Source: a virus
Reading direction: 5' to 3' (one strand)
IMG/VR virus record: IMGVR_UViG_3300025316_000023
Span: 1-47,280 of that record
DNA: 47,280 nucleotides
Shown in pieces: positions 16,094-23,844 of the stretch. The position numbers and the translations under genes are program-made. Under the pieces are notes generated by a model. The model did no database searches. It had not been told where the DNA came from and was given only the letters and a program-made list of their open reading frames with translations. Position 1 is the stretch's first letter. Each line of letters opens with the position of its first letter.

Positions 16094-16255
16094 ATGAAAA
16101 CTGCAACTCAATTAAAAGTACTGGATTTAAAAAAACAACGGCGTGACTTAGTGACCGAAAAAGGACTTGGCGAGAGAACCGATGCTTTTAATGTAGCTGT
16201 TGCATATATCGACGTTGAAATTGAAAAATTAACAACAAACTATTTTGGAGTATGA
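16094..16255 (+). CDS. Small hypothetical protein
   Basis: 53 residues from ATG 16094 (MKTATQLKVLDLKKQRRDLV...), rich in Lys, Glu and Leu, probably one or two helices. A TTG-initiated extension to 16049 is unlikely because it would begin inside the -7 promoter element. The stop overlaps the next ATG. First gene of the accessory block; no function recognised. Confidence 0.6.
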   Translation: MKTATQLKVLDLKKQRRDLVTEKGLGERTDAFNVAVAYIDVEIEKLTTNYFGV

Positions 16256-16593
16256 ATCACACTTTAGGTAGTTTGACCTTTGAAACAAGCGAGATAAGAA
16301 CTGAGGAGGCTCTAATCTATATAAAAGCTTCAATGGAAAATGGTTCTGATTTAAAAACGGCAAACGATGATATGCACATGATCGATAACATGTTTGCAAT
16401 GAAACGCTCCCATCTCGTTAGTTACGGATATATGAAAACTACTTGGAGAGGGAACGCCCGGAAAAACCAAACATTGTCAGATGCCTTTATGACAATAATT
16501 GACGGAAGGATTATTCAGGATAAAAAAGATAAACGTGTCCTTAATTTTCAAAGAAGAGATTTAAGATTTAAACTTATGTGTCATGTGGATTAA
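16252..16593 (+). CDS. Hypothetical protein
   Basis: 113 residues (MNHTLGSLTFETSEIRTEEA...), starting in an ATGA overlap with the previous gene. It has a helical middle (DDMHMIDNMFAMKRSHLVSY) and a basic C-terminal half (DKKDKRVLNFQRRDLRFKLM). No known motif. The basic region would permit nucleic acid binding, but nothing shows this. Confidence 0.6.
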   Translation: MNHTLGSLTFETSEIRTEEALIYIKASMENGSDLKTANDDMHMIDNMFAMKRSHLVSYGYMKTTWRGNARKNQTLSDAFMTIIDGRIIQDKKDKRVLNFQRRDLRFKLMCHVD

Positions 16594-16693
16594 ACCTTTA
16601 AGAGACGGAAAGTGTGCAGTAATGCCCGACTGTGCAGTATTCGATAATTGGGCACTTGCAAACGATTACATTCAATCAAAACCAATCAAATAG
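16583..16693 (+). CDS. Small hypothetical protein
   Basis: 36 residues from ATG 16583 (MWIKPLRDGKCAVMPDCAVF...). It overlaps the preceding gene by 11 nt and ends 2 nt before the next ATG, filling the gap in the tightly packed operon. Two Cys residues (GKC, PDC) are the only notable feature. Real but functionally unknown seems the best reading; chance cannot be excluded at this length. Confidence 0.45.
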   Translation: MWIKPLRDGKCAVMPDCAVFDNWALANDYIQSKPIK

Positions 16694-16695
16694 CC

Positions 16696-17025
16696 ATGGA
16701 AATAACAATTAGGATAATGCTGGTCAATCGTTTTGTCCCAAGAGGCATCGAAGGATATAAAAAGAATCGTTCAATGAAACTGCCTGCTCATGCCAGATGC
16801 AATGATGAAGATGAGCTTAACCGGTTTGTCAAAACAATAAAGGTGATTGATAGGGATAGGCTCTCCCAGCAAATAGCTGTTGAAATAACCAAGATCAAAG
16901 CTACTGCCAACTTCCAGATTAAAAGAGATCCGGATTACGGTGACAAGTTCATTGGCAAAATTGATGTGTGGGAGTATTCCGATTGGAGCTTTGCCGTTTA
17001 CGTACCTGTTAAAGCCTTTAAATAA
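16696..17025 (+). CDS. Hypothetical protein next to DNA methyltransferase
   Basis: 109 residues from ATG 16696 (MEITIRIMLVNRFVPRGIEG...). An upstream start at 16648 would add 16 residues but overlap the small gene at 16583-16693 in another frame. Mixed alpha/beta, basic, with IKATANFQIKRDPDYGDK and an aromatic end (WEYSDWSFAVYVPVKAFK). Its stop overlaps the methyltransferase ATG (TAATG), so the two are co-translated. No motif recognised. Confidence 0.6.
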   Translation: MEITIRIMLVNRFVPRGIEGYKKNRSMKLPAHARCNDEDELNRFVKTIKVIDRDRLSQQIAVEITKIKATANFQIKRDPDYGDKFIGKIDVWEYSDWSFAVYVPVKAFK

Positions 17026-18572
17026 TGTTTACAAACGATTTTTTTCCAACCCCTATTGAAGTGATCAACACCATGTGTTCAGGACTTGACCTTATCGGTA
17101 AGACTGTGCTTGAACCATCAGCCGGATCAGGGAATATAATTGACTATCTCAGGGGAGAAGGGGCAAAGGTTATAGCCTGTGAAAAGCACCCGGATTTAGC
17201 CCTTATCGCACAAAAGAAAGCCGACAGGTTTTTAAAGCATGATTTCTTACAAGTGACCGGCGAAGAGGTAAGCCATATCGACTTCATCATCATGAATCCT
17301 CCTTTCTTTTATGGAGACAAACACATTCGCCATGCCTGGGATATCGCGCCAGGTGGATGTGAAATAATCGCACTGTGTAACTCCAATACCCTTGATAATC
17401 GATATTCCTATGAACGGACAAACCTATTCAGTCTCATTGAGAAAAACGGCAATAGCGTAAGGCTTGGGAATGTCTTTTCGCAGTCGGAACGCGAAACAGA
17501 TGTAAGTATCTCAATGATTCATTTATTCAAACCCAGAACCGGCGACAATGAATTTGATGGATATTTTGATCTTGAAGACGATCCAGAGAAAGAAGGTAAT
17601 GGAATAATGGCCTATGATGTACTTCGCGATTGCGTCAATAGGTATGTGGGAGCCGTTAAAATGTTCGATGAAGTAGTAGGAGCCTCTCAACGTATGAACG
17701 TCCTGATTAAGCCTATCAATGAATCTGGCAACATCACATTCGGAGTTAATCAACGTCGGGATGGCCGGGATTACACCGTTACCCGGGATGAATTCAAAAA
17801 TGAACTTCAGAAGTCAGCGTGGAAAGCGGTTTTTGCTGAAATGAATATGAGCAAGTATATCACTAAGTCCGTAATGGAGAACATTAACAAGTTCGTAGAG
17901 CAACAGGTTAAGGTTCCGTTCACGCTTAAGAATATCTACAAGATGGGTCAAATGATAGTTGGTACCCATGCCGGGAGGATGGACAAAGTACTGGTCGATG
18001 CTTTCGATAAGATCTGTTCCTTCTCTCATGAGAACTCAGAAGCCGGTACCGGATGGAAGACCAACTCATCATATAAGGTCAATCAAAAATTCATACTTCC
18101 AAACATCATGACAACTGGATATAGTGGCCAGATGAGCGTAAATCATTACGGATACGACAGACAGGGTGATATGGATGATATTGTTAAGGCACTCTGTCAC
18201 ATGACTGGTAAGGACTACGACGAAATGGAGACCTTAAATGAGAAGGTTAAAGTTCGCACTCTCCCAAGCCTTAACGAATTTATTTCATTTACATTTTTAC
18301 GAGATGCTAAAGGTAACAGGGTTACGGATACAAACGGATATAGCGACAAATACAGGTATCTGGAATTTGGCAAATGGTATCAGTGGAATGAATTCTTCGA
18401 GATCCGCGGATACAAGAAAGGAACACTTCATGTTAAGTTCTCTTCTGAATCGGTCTGGATGGAGTTTAACCGCAAAGTAGCTAAAATCAAAGGTTGGGCA
18501 CTACCACGCAAGACAGATACCAAGACAAAGGGAACTGAGCGGACCAGTAAACAAGGATTAGAAATTTACTAA
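17025..18572 (+). CDS. DNA N6-adenine methyltransferase with DUF4942-type C-terminal part
   Basis: 515 residues. The N-terminal ~180 form a class I SAM-dependent methyltransferase: motif I VLEPSAGSGNI (about residues 28-38) binds SAM, and motif IV NPPF (about residue 90) is the catalytic signature of N6-adenine (or N4-cytosine) enzymes. The C-terminal ~330 residues, containing KSAWKAVFAEMNMSKYITKS, SVWMEFNRKVAKIKGWALP and YRYLEFGKWYQWNEFFE, correspond to a DUF4942-type region often fused to phage methyltransferases. It probably modifies phage DNA against host restriction. No cognate restriction enzyme lies beside it, so it looks like a solitary phage enzyme. Target site unknown. Confidence 0.85.
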   Translation: MFTNDFFPTPIEVINTMCSGLDLIGKTVLEPSAGSGNIIDYLRGEGAKVIACEKHPDLALIAQKKADRFLKHDFLQVTGEEVSHIDFIIMNPPFFYGDKHIRHAWDIAPGGCEIIALCNSNTLDNRYSYERTNLFSLIEKNGNSVRLGNVFSQSERETDVSISMIHLFKPRTGDNEFDGYFDLEDDPEKEGNGIMAYDVLRDCVNRYVGAVKMFDEVVGASQRMNVLIKPINESGNITFGVNQRRDGRDYTVTRDEFKNELQKSAWKAVFAEMNMSKYITKSVMENINKFVEQQVKVPFTLKNIYKMGQMIVGTHAGRMDKVLVDAFDKICSFSHENSEAGTGWKTNSSYKVNQKFILPNIMTTGYSGQMSVNHYGYDRQGDMDDIVKALCHMTGKDYDEMETLNEKVKVRTLPSLNEFISFTFLRDAKGNRVTDTNGYSDKYRYLEFGKWYQWNEFFEIRGYKKGTLHVKFSSESVWMEFNRKVAKIKGWALPRKTDTKTKGTERTSKQGLEIY

Positions 18573-18584
18573 TAACTCAAAATT

Positions 18585-18767
18585 ATGGATAACCAGGTAA
18601 CGCTTGAATGCCCGAAGTGCCATTCAAGATCAGTATTTAAAACCAAAAATAAAGGTCTTTGTACTTCATGCTTCCACAAATCAGACTTTGACAACTTCAT
18701 CATAGCCGGTATACCAAGAGGCAAAGAATTTAGCAAGCACGATTACTACGAACGAATTAACAATTGA
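18585..18767 (+). CDS. Small zinc-ribbon protein
   Basis: 60 residues with two Cys pairs, CPKC (near residue 10) and CTSC (near residue 27), the arrangement of a zinc ribbon, followed by an aromatic and basic tail. Phage zinc ribbons of this size often bind nucleic acid or act as adaptors; nothing more specific is visible. Confidence 0.65.
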   Translation: MDNQVTLECPKCHSRSVFKTKNKGLCTSCFHKSDFDNFIIAGIPRGKEFSKHDYYERINN

Positions 18768-18771
18768 TGAT

Positions 18772-18894
18772 ATGAAAGCAATTTTACCCTCTCTGAAAGT
18801 AATAATCCAAGTGATAGGATACACTTTGATGACCTGCGCTATCGTGATTCTTTACTTCGCCTTATTTGCCTATTGCGATAACTATTTACGATGA
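18772..18894 (+). CDS. Small single-span membrane protein
   Basis: 40 residues (MKAILPSLKVIIQVIGYTLM...) with one long hydrophobic segment and a short polar end. The stop overlaps the ATG at 18891 (ATGA). It is the first of several very small membrane proteins in this block. A holin or superinfection-exclusion role is possible but unsupported. Confidence 0.55.
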   Translation: MKAILPSLKVIIQVIGYTLMTCAIVILYFALFAYCDNYLR

Positions 18895-19064
18895 GTTGCA
18901 CTTTTGATATATCCCCACAGGCCATACTCGAAGCAAAGATGAAAGCCCTCGAAGCTCAATTCATCCTGCCTCTTTACAATCCCGCCGCTTACGCCCTGAA
19001 GCGACAAACGGAAATAGCACTGGGAGAAATTTACAGAGAAATAATGAAAAATAAAACCCTATGA
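18891..19064 (+). CDS. Small hypothetical protein
   Basis: 57 residues from ATG 18891 (MSCTFDISPQAILEAKMKAL...), soluble and probably two helices. Both ends use ATGA overlaps with its neighbours, which supports it being translated. No motif recognised. Confidence 0.55.
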   Translation: MSCTFDISPQAILEAKMKALEAQFILPLYNPAAYALKRQTEIALGEIYREIMKNKTL

Positions 19065-19162
19065 AAGAAGAAATTGAAGACCTTAAACCAAATTACGTAC
19101 TGCTTGCAGTAGTCCTGTTAGGTGTAGCCTTTGCCTTATTAATTTTAAAAATGATATTATAA
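19061..19162 (+). CDS. Very small membrane protein
   Basis: 33 residues: an acidic N-terminus (MKEEIEDLKP) and then one hydrophobic helix to the end (YVLLAVVLLGVAFALLILKM). ATGA overlap upstream. Size and topology resemble phage spanin-like or holin-like peptides, but without an endolysin in view no function is assigned. Confidence 0.5.
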   Translation: MKEEIEDLKPNYVLLAVVLLGVAFALLILKMIL

Positions 19163-19305
19163 AACAAGAAGATTTCGATTGGCAGGGTAAACGCCATGAT
19201 CAGGTACAGAGCAGCGCAAAGATCCTTGCTACGGCCTATGTATTCGGTGGTGCCTTATTTGTGTTGTGGCTTTTGCTTAAATGGATATTAACCCTGTGCC
19301 TTTAA
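19156..19305 (+). CDS. Possible small membrane protein without a standard start codon
   Basis: An open frame encodes KQEDFDWQGKRHDQVQSSAK followed by a hydrophobic helix (ILATAYVFGGALFVLWLLLK) and ends at 19305. It looks protein-like, but no ATG, GTG or TTG is found. The only codon overlapping the previous stop is ATT at 19156 (ATTATAA). Either a rare ATT start with coupling or a -1 continuation of the preceding gene would be needed. Low confidence. Confidence 0.3.
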   Translation: MIKQEDFDWQGKRHDQVQSSAKILATAYVFGGALFVLWLLLKWILTLCL

Positions 19306-19448
19306 AGTCTCAATACCCAGTTACCACTCCGCAAGGATCGGGTCACGCTAAAAGCAAAACCGCTTTAATTAACGGCAAATTGATCATTTACCTGGATTCC
19401 GGTAAAACGATTTACTGCCATAGTGATAATCTTAAATTTATAAAATAA
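19281..19448 (+). CDS. Small hypothetical protein
   Basis: 55 residues (MDINPVPLKSQYPVTTPQGS...), strand-rich, with GKLIIYLDSGKTIYCHSDNL near the end. It overlaps the previous possible gene by 25 nt. It looks like a small beta-barrel-like fold but no family is recognised. Confidence 0.5.
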   Translation: MDINPVPLKSQYPVTTPQGSGHAKSKTALINGKLIIYLDSGKTIYCHSDNLKFIK

Positions 19449-19471
19449 TAGAAGAACTTAAATACTTTTTG

Positions 19472-19726
19472 ATGGGGTCAGGAGTTATGCTATGGATAGT
19501 TATTATCTATATCGGGATTCAAGAAATGTTAATTAAAATCCTTGAATCCAAAATAGGTAACAGAATTTTAACGGTCTTGTTCCTTCCTGCTCTCTTATGG
19601 ATGCCCCTTGACAAACTTAGCTTACTGCATGAAAACATGAAATATGTTGGCTCAATTGGCCGTGACTATAACACTTGGAAATATAAATTTATAATGTTTG
19701 TGTGTAAAAAAAGATTGAAACTATGA
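19472..19726 (+). CDS. Membrane protein, two predicted spans
   Basis: 84 residues from ATG 19472 (MGSGVMLWIVIIYIGIQEML...); a TTG directly before it is an alternative. Two hydrophobic segments (about residues 5-22 and 32-45) and a basic end (FVCKKRLKL). ATGA overlap with the next gene. Phage accessory membrane protein of unknown role. Confidence 0.5.
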   Translation: MGSGVMLWIVIIYIGIQEMLIKILESKIGNRILTVLFLPALLWMPLDKLSLLHENMKYVGSIGRDYNTWKYKFIMFVCKKRLKL

Positions 19727-19914
19727 AACCAAAGAACTTGAAATTGATTGCTCTATTACGTTTATTTGCTACTTTTTTTTATTTGCCCATCCTGCTCATT
19801 GGATTTATTCTTTACTTCATCTCGAAATCTATCGGCATATTAGCCCATATACTGCTGTTCAGATTATCGACAGCAAATAACCAAATAAAATATTTTTGGC
19901 GAATACAGGGTTAA
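19723..19914 (+). CDS. Small membrane protein
   Basis: 63 residues (MKPKNLKLIALLRLFATFFY...), basic N-terminus, then a long hydrophobic region that could hold one or two spans. Last gene before the second operator-promoter. Unknown function. Confidence 0.5.
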   Translation: MKPKNLKLIALLRLFATFFYLPILLIGFILYFISKSIGILAHILLFRLSTANNQIKYFWRIQG

Positions 19915-19915
19915 A

Positions 19916-19948
19916 TGTTGCATTTATTAAATATATACGTTATATTAG
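19916..19948 (+). promoter_or_regulatory. Second promoter with the same operator
   Basis: TGTTG (19916-19920), 20-nt spacer, TATATTAG (19941-19948). The spacer contains GCATTTATTAAATATATAC (19920-19938), 17/19 identical to the perfect dyad in the promoter at 16021. Likely controlled by the same regulator. Confidence 0.55.
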
Positions 19949-19964
19949 GCGCAAAAATTGAAAC

Positions 19965-20225
19965 ATGACAGATACACCAAATAAGAAGCAGATCCACAAG
20001 CTCTATCATGTGGAGCTTTTGGAGAACCCGAATAAAAAGAAACATCATTATTTTGGTTCGCAGGCTGCGATATATGAAGCGTTCAGCGTGGATGATATCG
20101 GTATAACCTTAGATTACCTTAGGAGCACCTTTGACCTGTCCGCTGGGCCATATATAGGTAAGAAGTGTATCATCCGAATAGGAGAAGTAAAACGTAAACA
20201 TACTTTAAGAGGGAGGAAAATATGA
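19965..20225 (+). CDS. Hypothetical protein under the second operator-promoter
   Basis: 86 residues (MTDTPNKKQIHKLYHVELLE...), charged and soluble, with YFGSQAAIYEAFSVDDIGIT followed by a strand-rich basic end (KKCIIRIGEVKRKHTLRGRK). The AIYEAF...IGIT...L pattern is reminiscent of small DNA-binding phage proteins, but no HTH can be asserted. Its own promoter shares the operator with the start of the accessory block. Confidence 0.6.
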   Translation: MTDTPNKKQIHKLYHVELLENPNKKKHHYFGSQAAIYEAFSVDDIGITLDYLRSTFDLSAGPYIGKKCIIRIGEVKRKHTLRGRKI

Positions 20226-20296
20226 TTGGATTTTTATAGTGAGTCTCGAAGCTCCTGGAATGGATACCCTATTAGTTAAAAAGCAGTAAAAATATA

Positions 20297-20328
20297 TTTG
20301 CTTTTTGCATTATTCTTCATTATATTTG
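20297..20328 (+). promoter_or_regulatory. Consensus promoter for a small RNA
   Basis: TTTG (20297-20300), exactly 20 nt, TATATTTG (20321-20328): a full match to the Bacteroidota consensus. No open frame of useful length follows, only structured RNA and a terminator. Confidence 0.7.
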
Positions 20329-20333
20329 TGGCG

Positions 20334-20439
20334 TGTGATGTAAGAATCGAGAGAATCTTCTGAACGCAAAGATCCTGGAGGAAACTCCTTGGGCACTACA
20401 GGCTTCCTGTCGTGCAAAAAGGGCGAAAGCCCTTTTTTT
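20334..20439 (+). ncRNA. Candidate small structured RNA
   Basis: About 105 nt between a consensus promoter and an intrinsic terminator. Visible hairpins are GGAG-GAAA-CTCC (20377-20388, GNRA tetraloop), then GCAC/GTGC enclosing ACAGG/CCTGT (20393-20415), then the terminator. No start codon with a plausible frame is present. The class is not recognised. Because the terminator is shared with the convergent minor-head gene, its 3' end could also be antisense to that mRNA's end. Confidence 0.6.
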
Positions 20440-20440
20440 A
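20416..20440. terminator. Bidirectional intrinsic terminator
   Basis: A5-GGGC-GAAA-GCCC-T7. The T run serves the plus-strand small RNA; on the minus strand the same stem is followed by T5 and ends the portal/minor-head operon. The stop codon of the minus-strand gene overlaps the T run. Confidence 0.85.
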
Positions 20441-22096
20441 TTTAAGCAACTTGTAAATAACTTTCGAGAAAACTGCATTTCTATCCAGATTAAGAAACTG
20501 CTTTTTATAAAATAGCATTACAGATTTTACATTCTTCCCTGCGATAAGTCCACTTCTCAGTCCGTCGATTAAATCATTTATACTTATTTCAGAATTAATA
20601 TCAAGTACAATATGCTCCGCTTGCTTGCTTCCTGATTCAATTGATTTGAATATTGAATTTTTAGTTGGTTCAAAATTAGCCTTTAAGTCAGCTCTAATAA
20701 GATATTTATCCTTGTAAATTACAAAGACATCGAATTTTTTATCTTTTGTTTTAAACATACCTTTTGGTGCGAATATCACATCGTAATTAACATCTGTTAA
20801 TTTTTTGGCTGTAACAAATTCATGCATAAGTATTTTGGTTGGTTTATGTTTAAATATTTGGGTTCCAAAATCCTTATTTATATAATCTGAAATTAAATCT
20901 TTGTCCTCTTTTAATTCGTTGATCAACCGACTTCTTATACCTTTTTGTCCTGCCTCTATGATTGAATTAATAATCGATATAAATCCAGTTACGTCTGAAT
21001 ATAGTACTCCTGAGGCTTTGTAGTCGAATCTCATTGTAATATTTTTGGCGAATTTAAAACCTTTTTCAATATTGCCATTCTTGAAATTATCCTTTATAAA
21101 ATAGGGCTGATCCTTCCACGCCTTAGATCGTTCAGCGTTTGCCCCTATCCAGCTGCTAAAACCTTCGGGTACCTGGTCAACATTCTTAACGGATTTCAGA
21201 AATTCATCATTGGTACCGTCCAATATTGAATTCTGATATTTTCCGAATTCGTCCATTCCCATTGTGACAGCAATAGCATGACATAAACACAAAGGGTGCC
21301 AGCCAGTGAATATAAACCCTTTTGGATATTCTCCCTGTAACGTATCACAAATGTCAAGCATTGGATGTTCATGAGATAATTTAACCTCAAATCCTTTAAC
21401 AAAGCCTAATTGGTTCCACCTCGTATGATCTGCCATTCGATAGGCCATATTCGTCTCAGTTACGGCCAACCGTCGGGCATTCTTGAACGCGGAACGATAA
21501 ACCCCTTGTCCGGGATGGTACAGTTTTGCAGCTTTTGACCACTCCAATTCTCCTACATCATTTCGAACACGTCTAAACAGGCTTTCAGGGTCTTTTAAGT
21601 ACTGTCTGATCCTTTGTGATACAATGGCAGCACTGTCGCCGTTTAACAGCCCGTATCCTACCTGTACTTCAAGCTCAGACTGCAATTGAGATGATATTGC
21701 CCACACACGATCAGACAGATTAATTCCATTGACTTCGCGTTCGTTGAATGCTTTTAAAGCCGACTCATTGCGATTTGTCCAATCAGGATTTTTCTTGATG
21801 TTTGAAAAATTCTTTACAAAACTATTGACCAGAGCATCATTCTTGTTATTGGATAAAGCCCATTCTGTAATGTTTCCCCCGGCAATGATCTGAACAACGT
21901 TACTCTGAAGATCGTTTATAATTGCCTTTATTTGCTTGGCTAAAACCTGATTGTCTCCAAATGCAAATGACTTGGAGAACTTGGCAGAGGGATTCTCAAC
22001 CATTGTCGCCGCTCTTTGCCCAGCTTGGATAAAAGCGGCTTCAAGCTTTTTGGAATAAGCTACTAAATTGTCAATATGTTTTTGGTCGTAGGTCAC
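20438..22096 (-). CDS. Minor head protein (SPP1 gp7-like) fused to a CdiA-C-like nuclease domain
   Basis: 552 residues. The N-terminal ~300 belong to the SPP1 gp7 head-morphogenesis type: a helical region, then the signature ARRLAVTETNMAYRMADHTR and the GWHPLCLCHA motif. The last ~130 residues resemble the CdiA C-terminal tRNA-nuclease fold (PD-(D/E)xK type): MHEFVTAKKL, then FDVFVIYKDKYLIRADLKA with an acidic-Lys active-site pattern, and SGSKQAEHIVLDI with the conserved Gln-Ala. gp7-like proteins sit on the portal and some are ejected with DNA, so the nuclease could be delivered to the cell or act in head assembly. No immunity gene is evident beside it. Confidence 0.75.
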   Translation of the reverse strand: MTYDQKHIDNLVAYSKKLEAAFIQAGQRAATMVENPSAKFSKSFAFGDNQVLAKQIKAIINDLQSNVVQIIAGGNITEWALSNNKNDALVNSFVKNFSNIKKNPDWTNRNESALKAFNEREVNGINLSDRVWAISSQLQSELEVQVGYGLLNGDSAAIVSQRIRQYLKDPESLFRRVRNDVGELEWSKAAKLYHPGQGVYRSAFKNARRLAVTETNMAYRMADHTRWNQLGFVKGFEVKLSHEHPMLDICDTLQGEYPKGFIFTGWHPLCLCHAIAVTMGMDEFGKYQNSILDGTNDEFLKSVKNVDQVPEGFSSWIGANAERSKAWKDQPYFIKDNFKNGNIEKGFKFAKNITMRFDYKASGVLYSDVTGFISIINSIIEAGQKGIRSRLINELKEDKDLISDYINKDFGTQIFKHKPTKILMHEFVTAKKLTDVNYDVIFAPKGMFKTKDKKFDVFVIYKDKYLIRADLKANFEPTKNSIFKSIESGSKQAEHIVLDINSEISINDLIDGLRSGLIAGKNVKSVMLFYKKQFLNLDRNAVFSKVIYKLLK

Positions 22097-22419
22097 TCGT
22101 AAACTATCTCTTTGCCTTTATGGTAGTATTGTTCAGTTTGTTGCAATAAGTCAATAACCATAGGATAGATATAATTTCTCAACCTGCTTGCAAGATCGGA
22201 TTGGCGGTTATCTATCAAAAGGAATTCTGTTACCAGGTCATCAACGTTCATCTTATCCAATGCCAACAGACAGGAAAAAGCATCACTTTTAAATTCGCTT
22301 TTCTCAGCGACATCAAGAATCATTTGTCTTCTGCCGAATTCTGCCTGAGTCTTTCCTGTTAATAACTCTCTGAACTTCTTTGAGGTTAATAGTTCCTCAA
22401 GGCTTTTAGGTTTGCTCAT
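22093..22419 (-). CDS. Hypothetical protein between portal and minor head genes
   Basis: 108 residues, helical and charged (MSKPKSLEELLTSKKFRELL...). Its stop overlaps the start of the minor head gene (ATGA). Location suggests a head-assembly accessory, possibly a co-chaperone of portal or gp7, but no family is recognised. Confidence 0.6.
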   Translation of the reverse strand: MSKPKSLEELLTSKKFRELLTGKTQAEFGRRQMILDVAEKSEFKSDAFSCLLALDKMNVDDLVTEFLLIDNRQSDLASRLRNYIYPMVIDLLQQTEQYYHKGKEIVYE

Positions 22420-22425
22420 GGCTGA

Positions 22426-23844
22426 TTACATTACACTATTTGAAATTGATCCTACCGATTCATCTTTGAGTCGCTGTAATTCCACATCAGAATCAGAGAC
22501 AAGTGGATTATTTCTAACCCCTGTTTCCTTCGACATTACCCCAGCTGAGACAGCAACCGATATCGCGTCAATCTCTGCTTTCTCATCAAGCGGAAGGAAG
22601 GGAGTAAACACCGGGACCAAGGTTATTATTTTAGCGATTGCCCCAAATTTCAAATCAATCACTTTTGAAATTATCTCAATTAGCAGATTAGTTCTGCGTT
22701 GTATTCCTTCTCCAAAAAGTCCCTCTTTGGTTCTTGCCTTCATATGGGCATCAAGAAACAGCAGCTTAAGTGCTATTCCGCTTGCCCTTCCAAGTCCTTT
22801 CATTTGGGCAAATGAGATATCCGGAGTCTGTGACATCGAGTAGATGTTTTCCTTCAGCATTTCCCATTCGAGCTTCGTTGCTTCAGGGGCGTTATTACTT
22901 TCGAGATACTTAACGTCACCATCACCGGAAACCACCAATACTTTTCCCTGTTCGCCTTTACTGGCAAAGCCTTCCAGTTGTCCTTTTACGACAGTAATTG
23001 GGGCTCCGGAATAGTCGTTACTGTCTGCCCTGTTTGATACGCTTGTCTCAAATCGTTCGATCATTGACTGCACACGATACCACTCTGGATACTCCTGCCT
23101 GTAATAGACAATTGGAATTTTACCAAATGGATTAGGTAGGATTGATTCAATCGTATTGCTCATAACAAGATACTTGATAGTAAGATCAGCCGTGTAAAGG
23201 TCGAATCTTTGTTCTACCTGTGTTCCGTTGAGTAATCGGTATTCCCGGCCAAAAGCAATAAGATCCCCCGACAAATCGAAATAAGGATAAAGAATATCTC
23301 CAAGTGATTGGGCAAGTAGCTTAACTTTTGGTTTAAATACGCCTTTCGAAAGTTCCCCCCAATAATCATCATTGGCATCAACCAGGTACCAGAGCTCTGC
23401 AACTTCACACTCAGAAAACAGTTTTCTTGCAATGTCCTTATTGCGGTAATCCAGTTTGTTTTTTGTCCAGATCTTTTCTACCATGTCAACAAGCGCCTGC
23501 TGCTGATCACTGCCGTCTCCACCTTCGGCTTCAAGGACAATGGGATTACCAAGCAAAAAACCAATTGATCTTTCTACAATGATTTCCTGATAGGGTAACG
23601 CTATTCTTGCAACTTCTTCCTGTCTTGTCTCATAAAGATCTTTTCCGTTTGCATCTTTTGCCCCGCTTGCTTTTTGAATCATCTTCTTTGGCCGGATTGA
23701 TTCGTCAAATACATCATGCTTAACCGGATCGAATTGATTGATACAAGTTTCGGCGTCAACTTTAAGCGGTGGTTTATTCCGCATTAATTCTGATTTGATC
23801 TCAAGTACGGTGGGAAGTGCTATTAATTGTTCTGCTGTTAACAT
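22426..23844 (-). CDS. Portal protein (SPP1 gp6 type)
   Basis: 472 residues, right after large terminase and before the minor head gene. Features of the gp6/portal family are seen: IVERSIGFLLGNPIVLEAEG early, NPFGKIPIVYYRQEYPEWYR in the centre, RFETSVSNRADSNDYSGAPI, and the long helix SGIALKLLFLDAHMKARTKE typical of the portal stem/crown transition. It would form the dodecameric ring through which DNA is packaged and to which the adaptor binds. Confidence 0.9.
   Translation of the reverse strand: MLTAEQLIALPTVLEIKSELMRNKPPLKVDAETCINQFDPVKHDVFDESIRPKKMIQKASGAKDANGKDLYETRQEEVARIALPYQEIIVERSIGFLLGNPIVLEAEGGDGSDQQQALVDMVEKIWTKNKLDYRNKDIARKLFSECEVAELWYLVDANDDYWGELSKGVFKPKVKLLAQSLGDILYPYFDLSGDLIAFGREYRLLNGTQVEQRFDLYTADLTIKYLVMSNTIESILPNPFGKIPIVYYRQEYPEWYRVQSMIERFETSVSNRADSNDYSGAPITVVKGQLEGFASKGEQGKVLVVSGDGDVKYLESNNAPEATKLEWEMLKENIYSMSQTPDISFAQMKGLGRASGIALKLLFLDAHMKARTKEGLFGEGIQRRTNLLIEIISKVIDLKFGAIAKIITLVPVFTPFLPLDEKAEIDAISVAVSAGVMSKETGVRNNPLVSDSDVELQRLKDESVGSISNSVM

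Noticed and set aside
22412-22843. 143-codon plus-strand frame opposite the portal gene
   Set aside because: Shadow of the portal coding sequence; no supporting signals.
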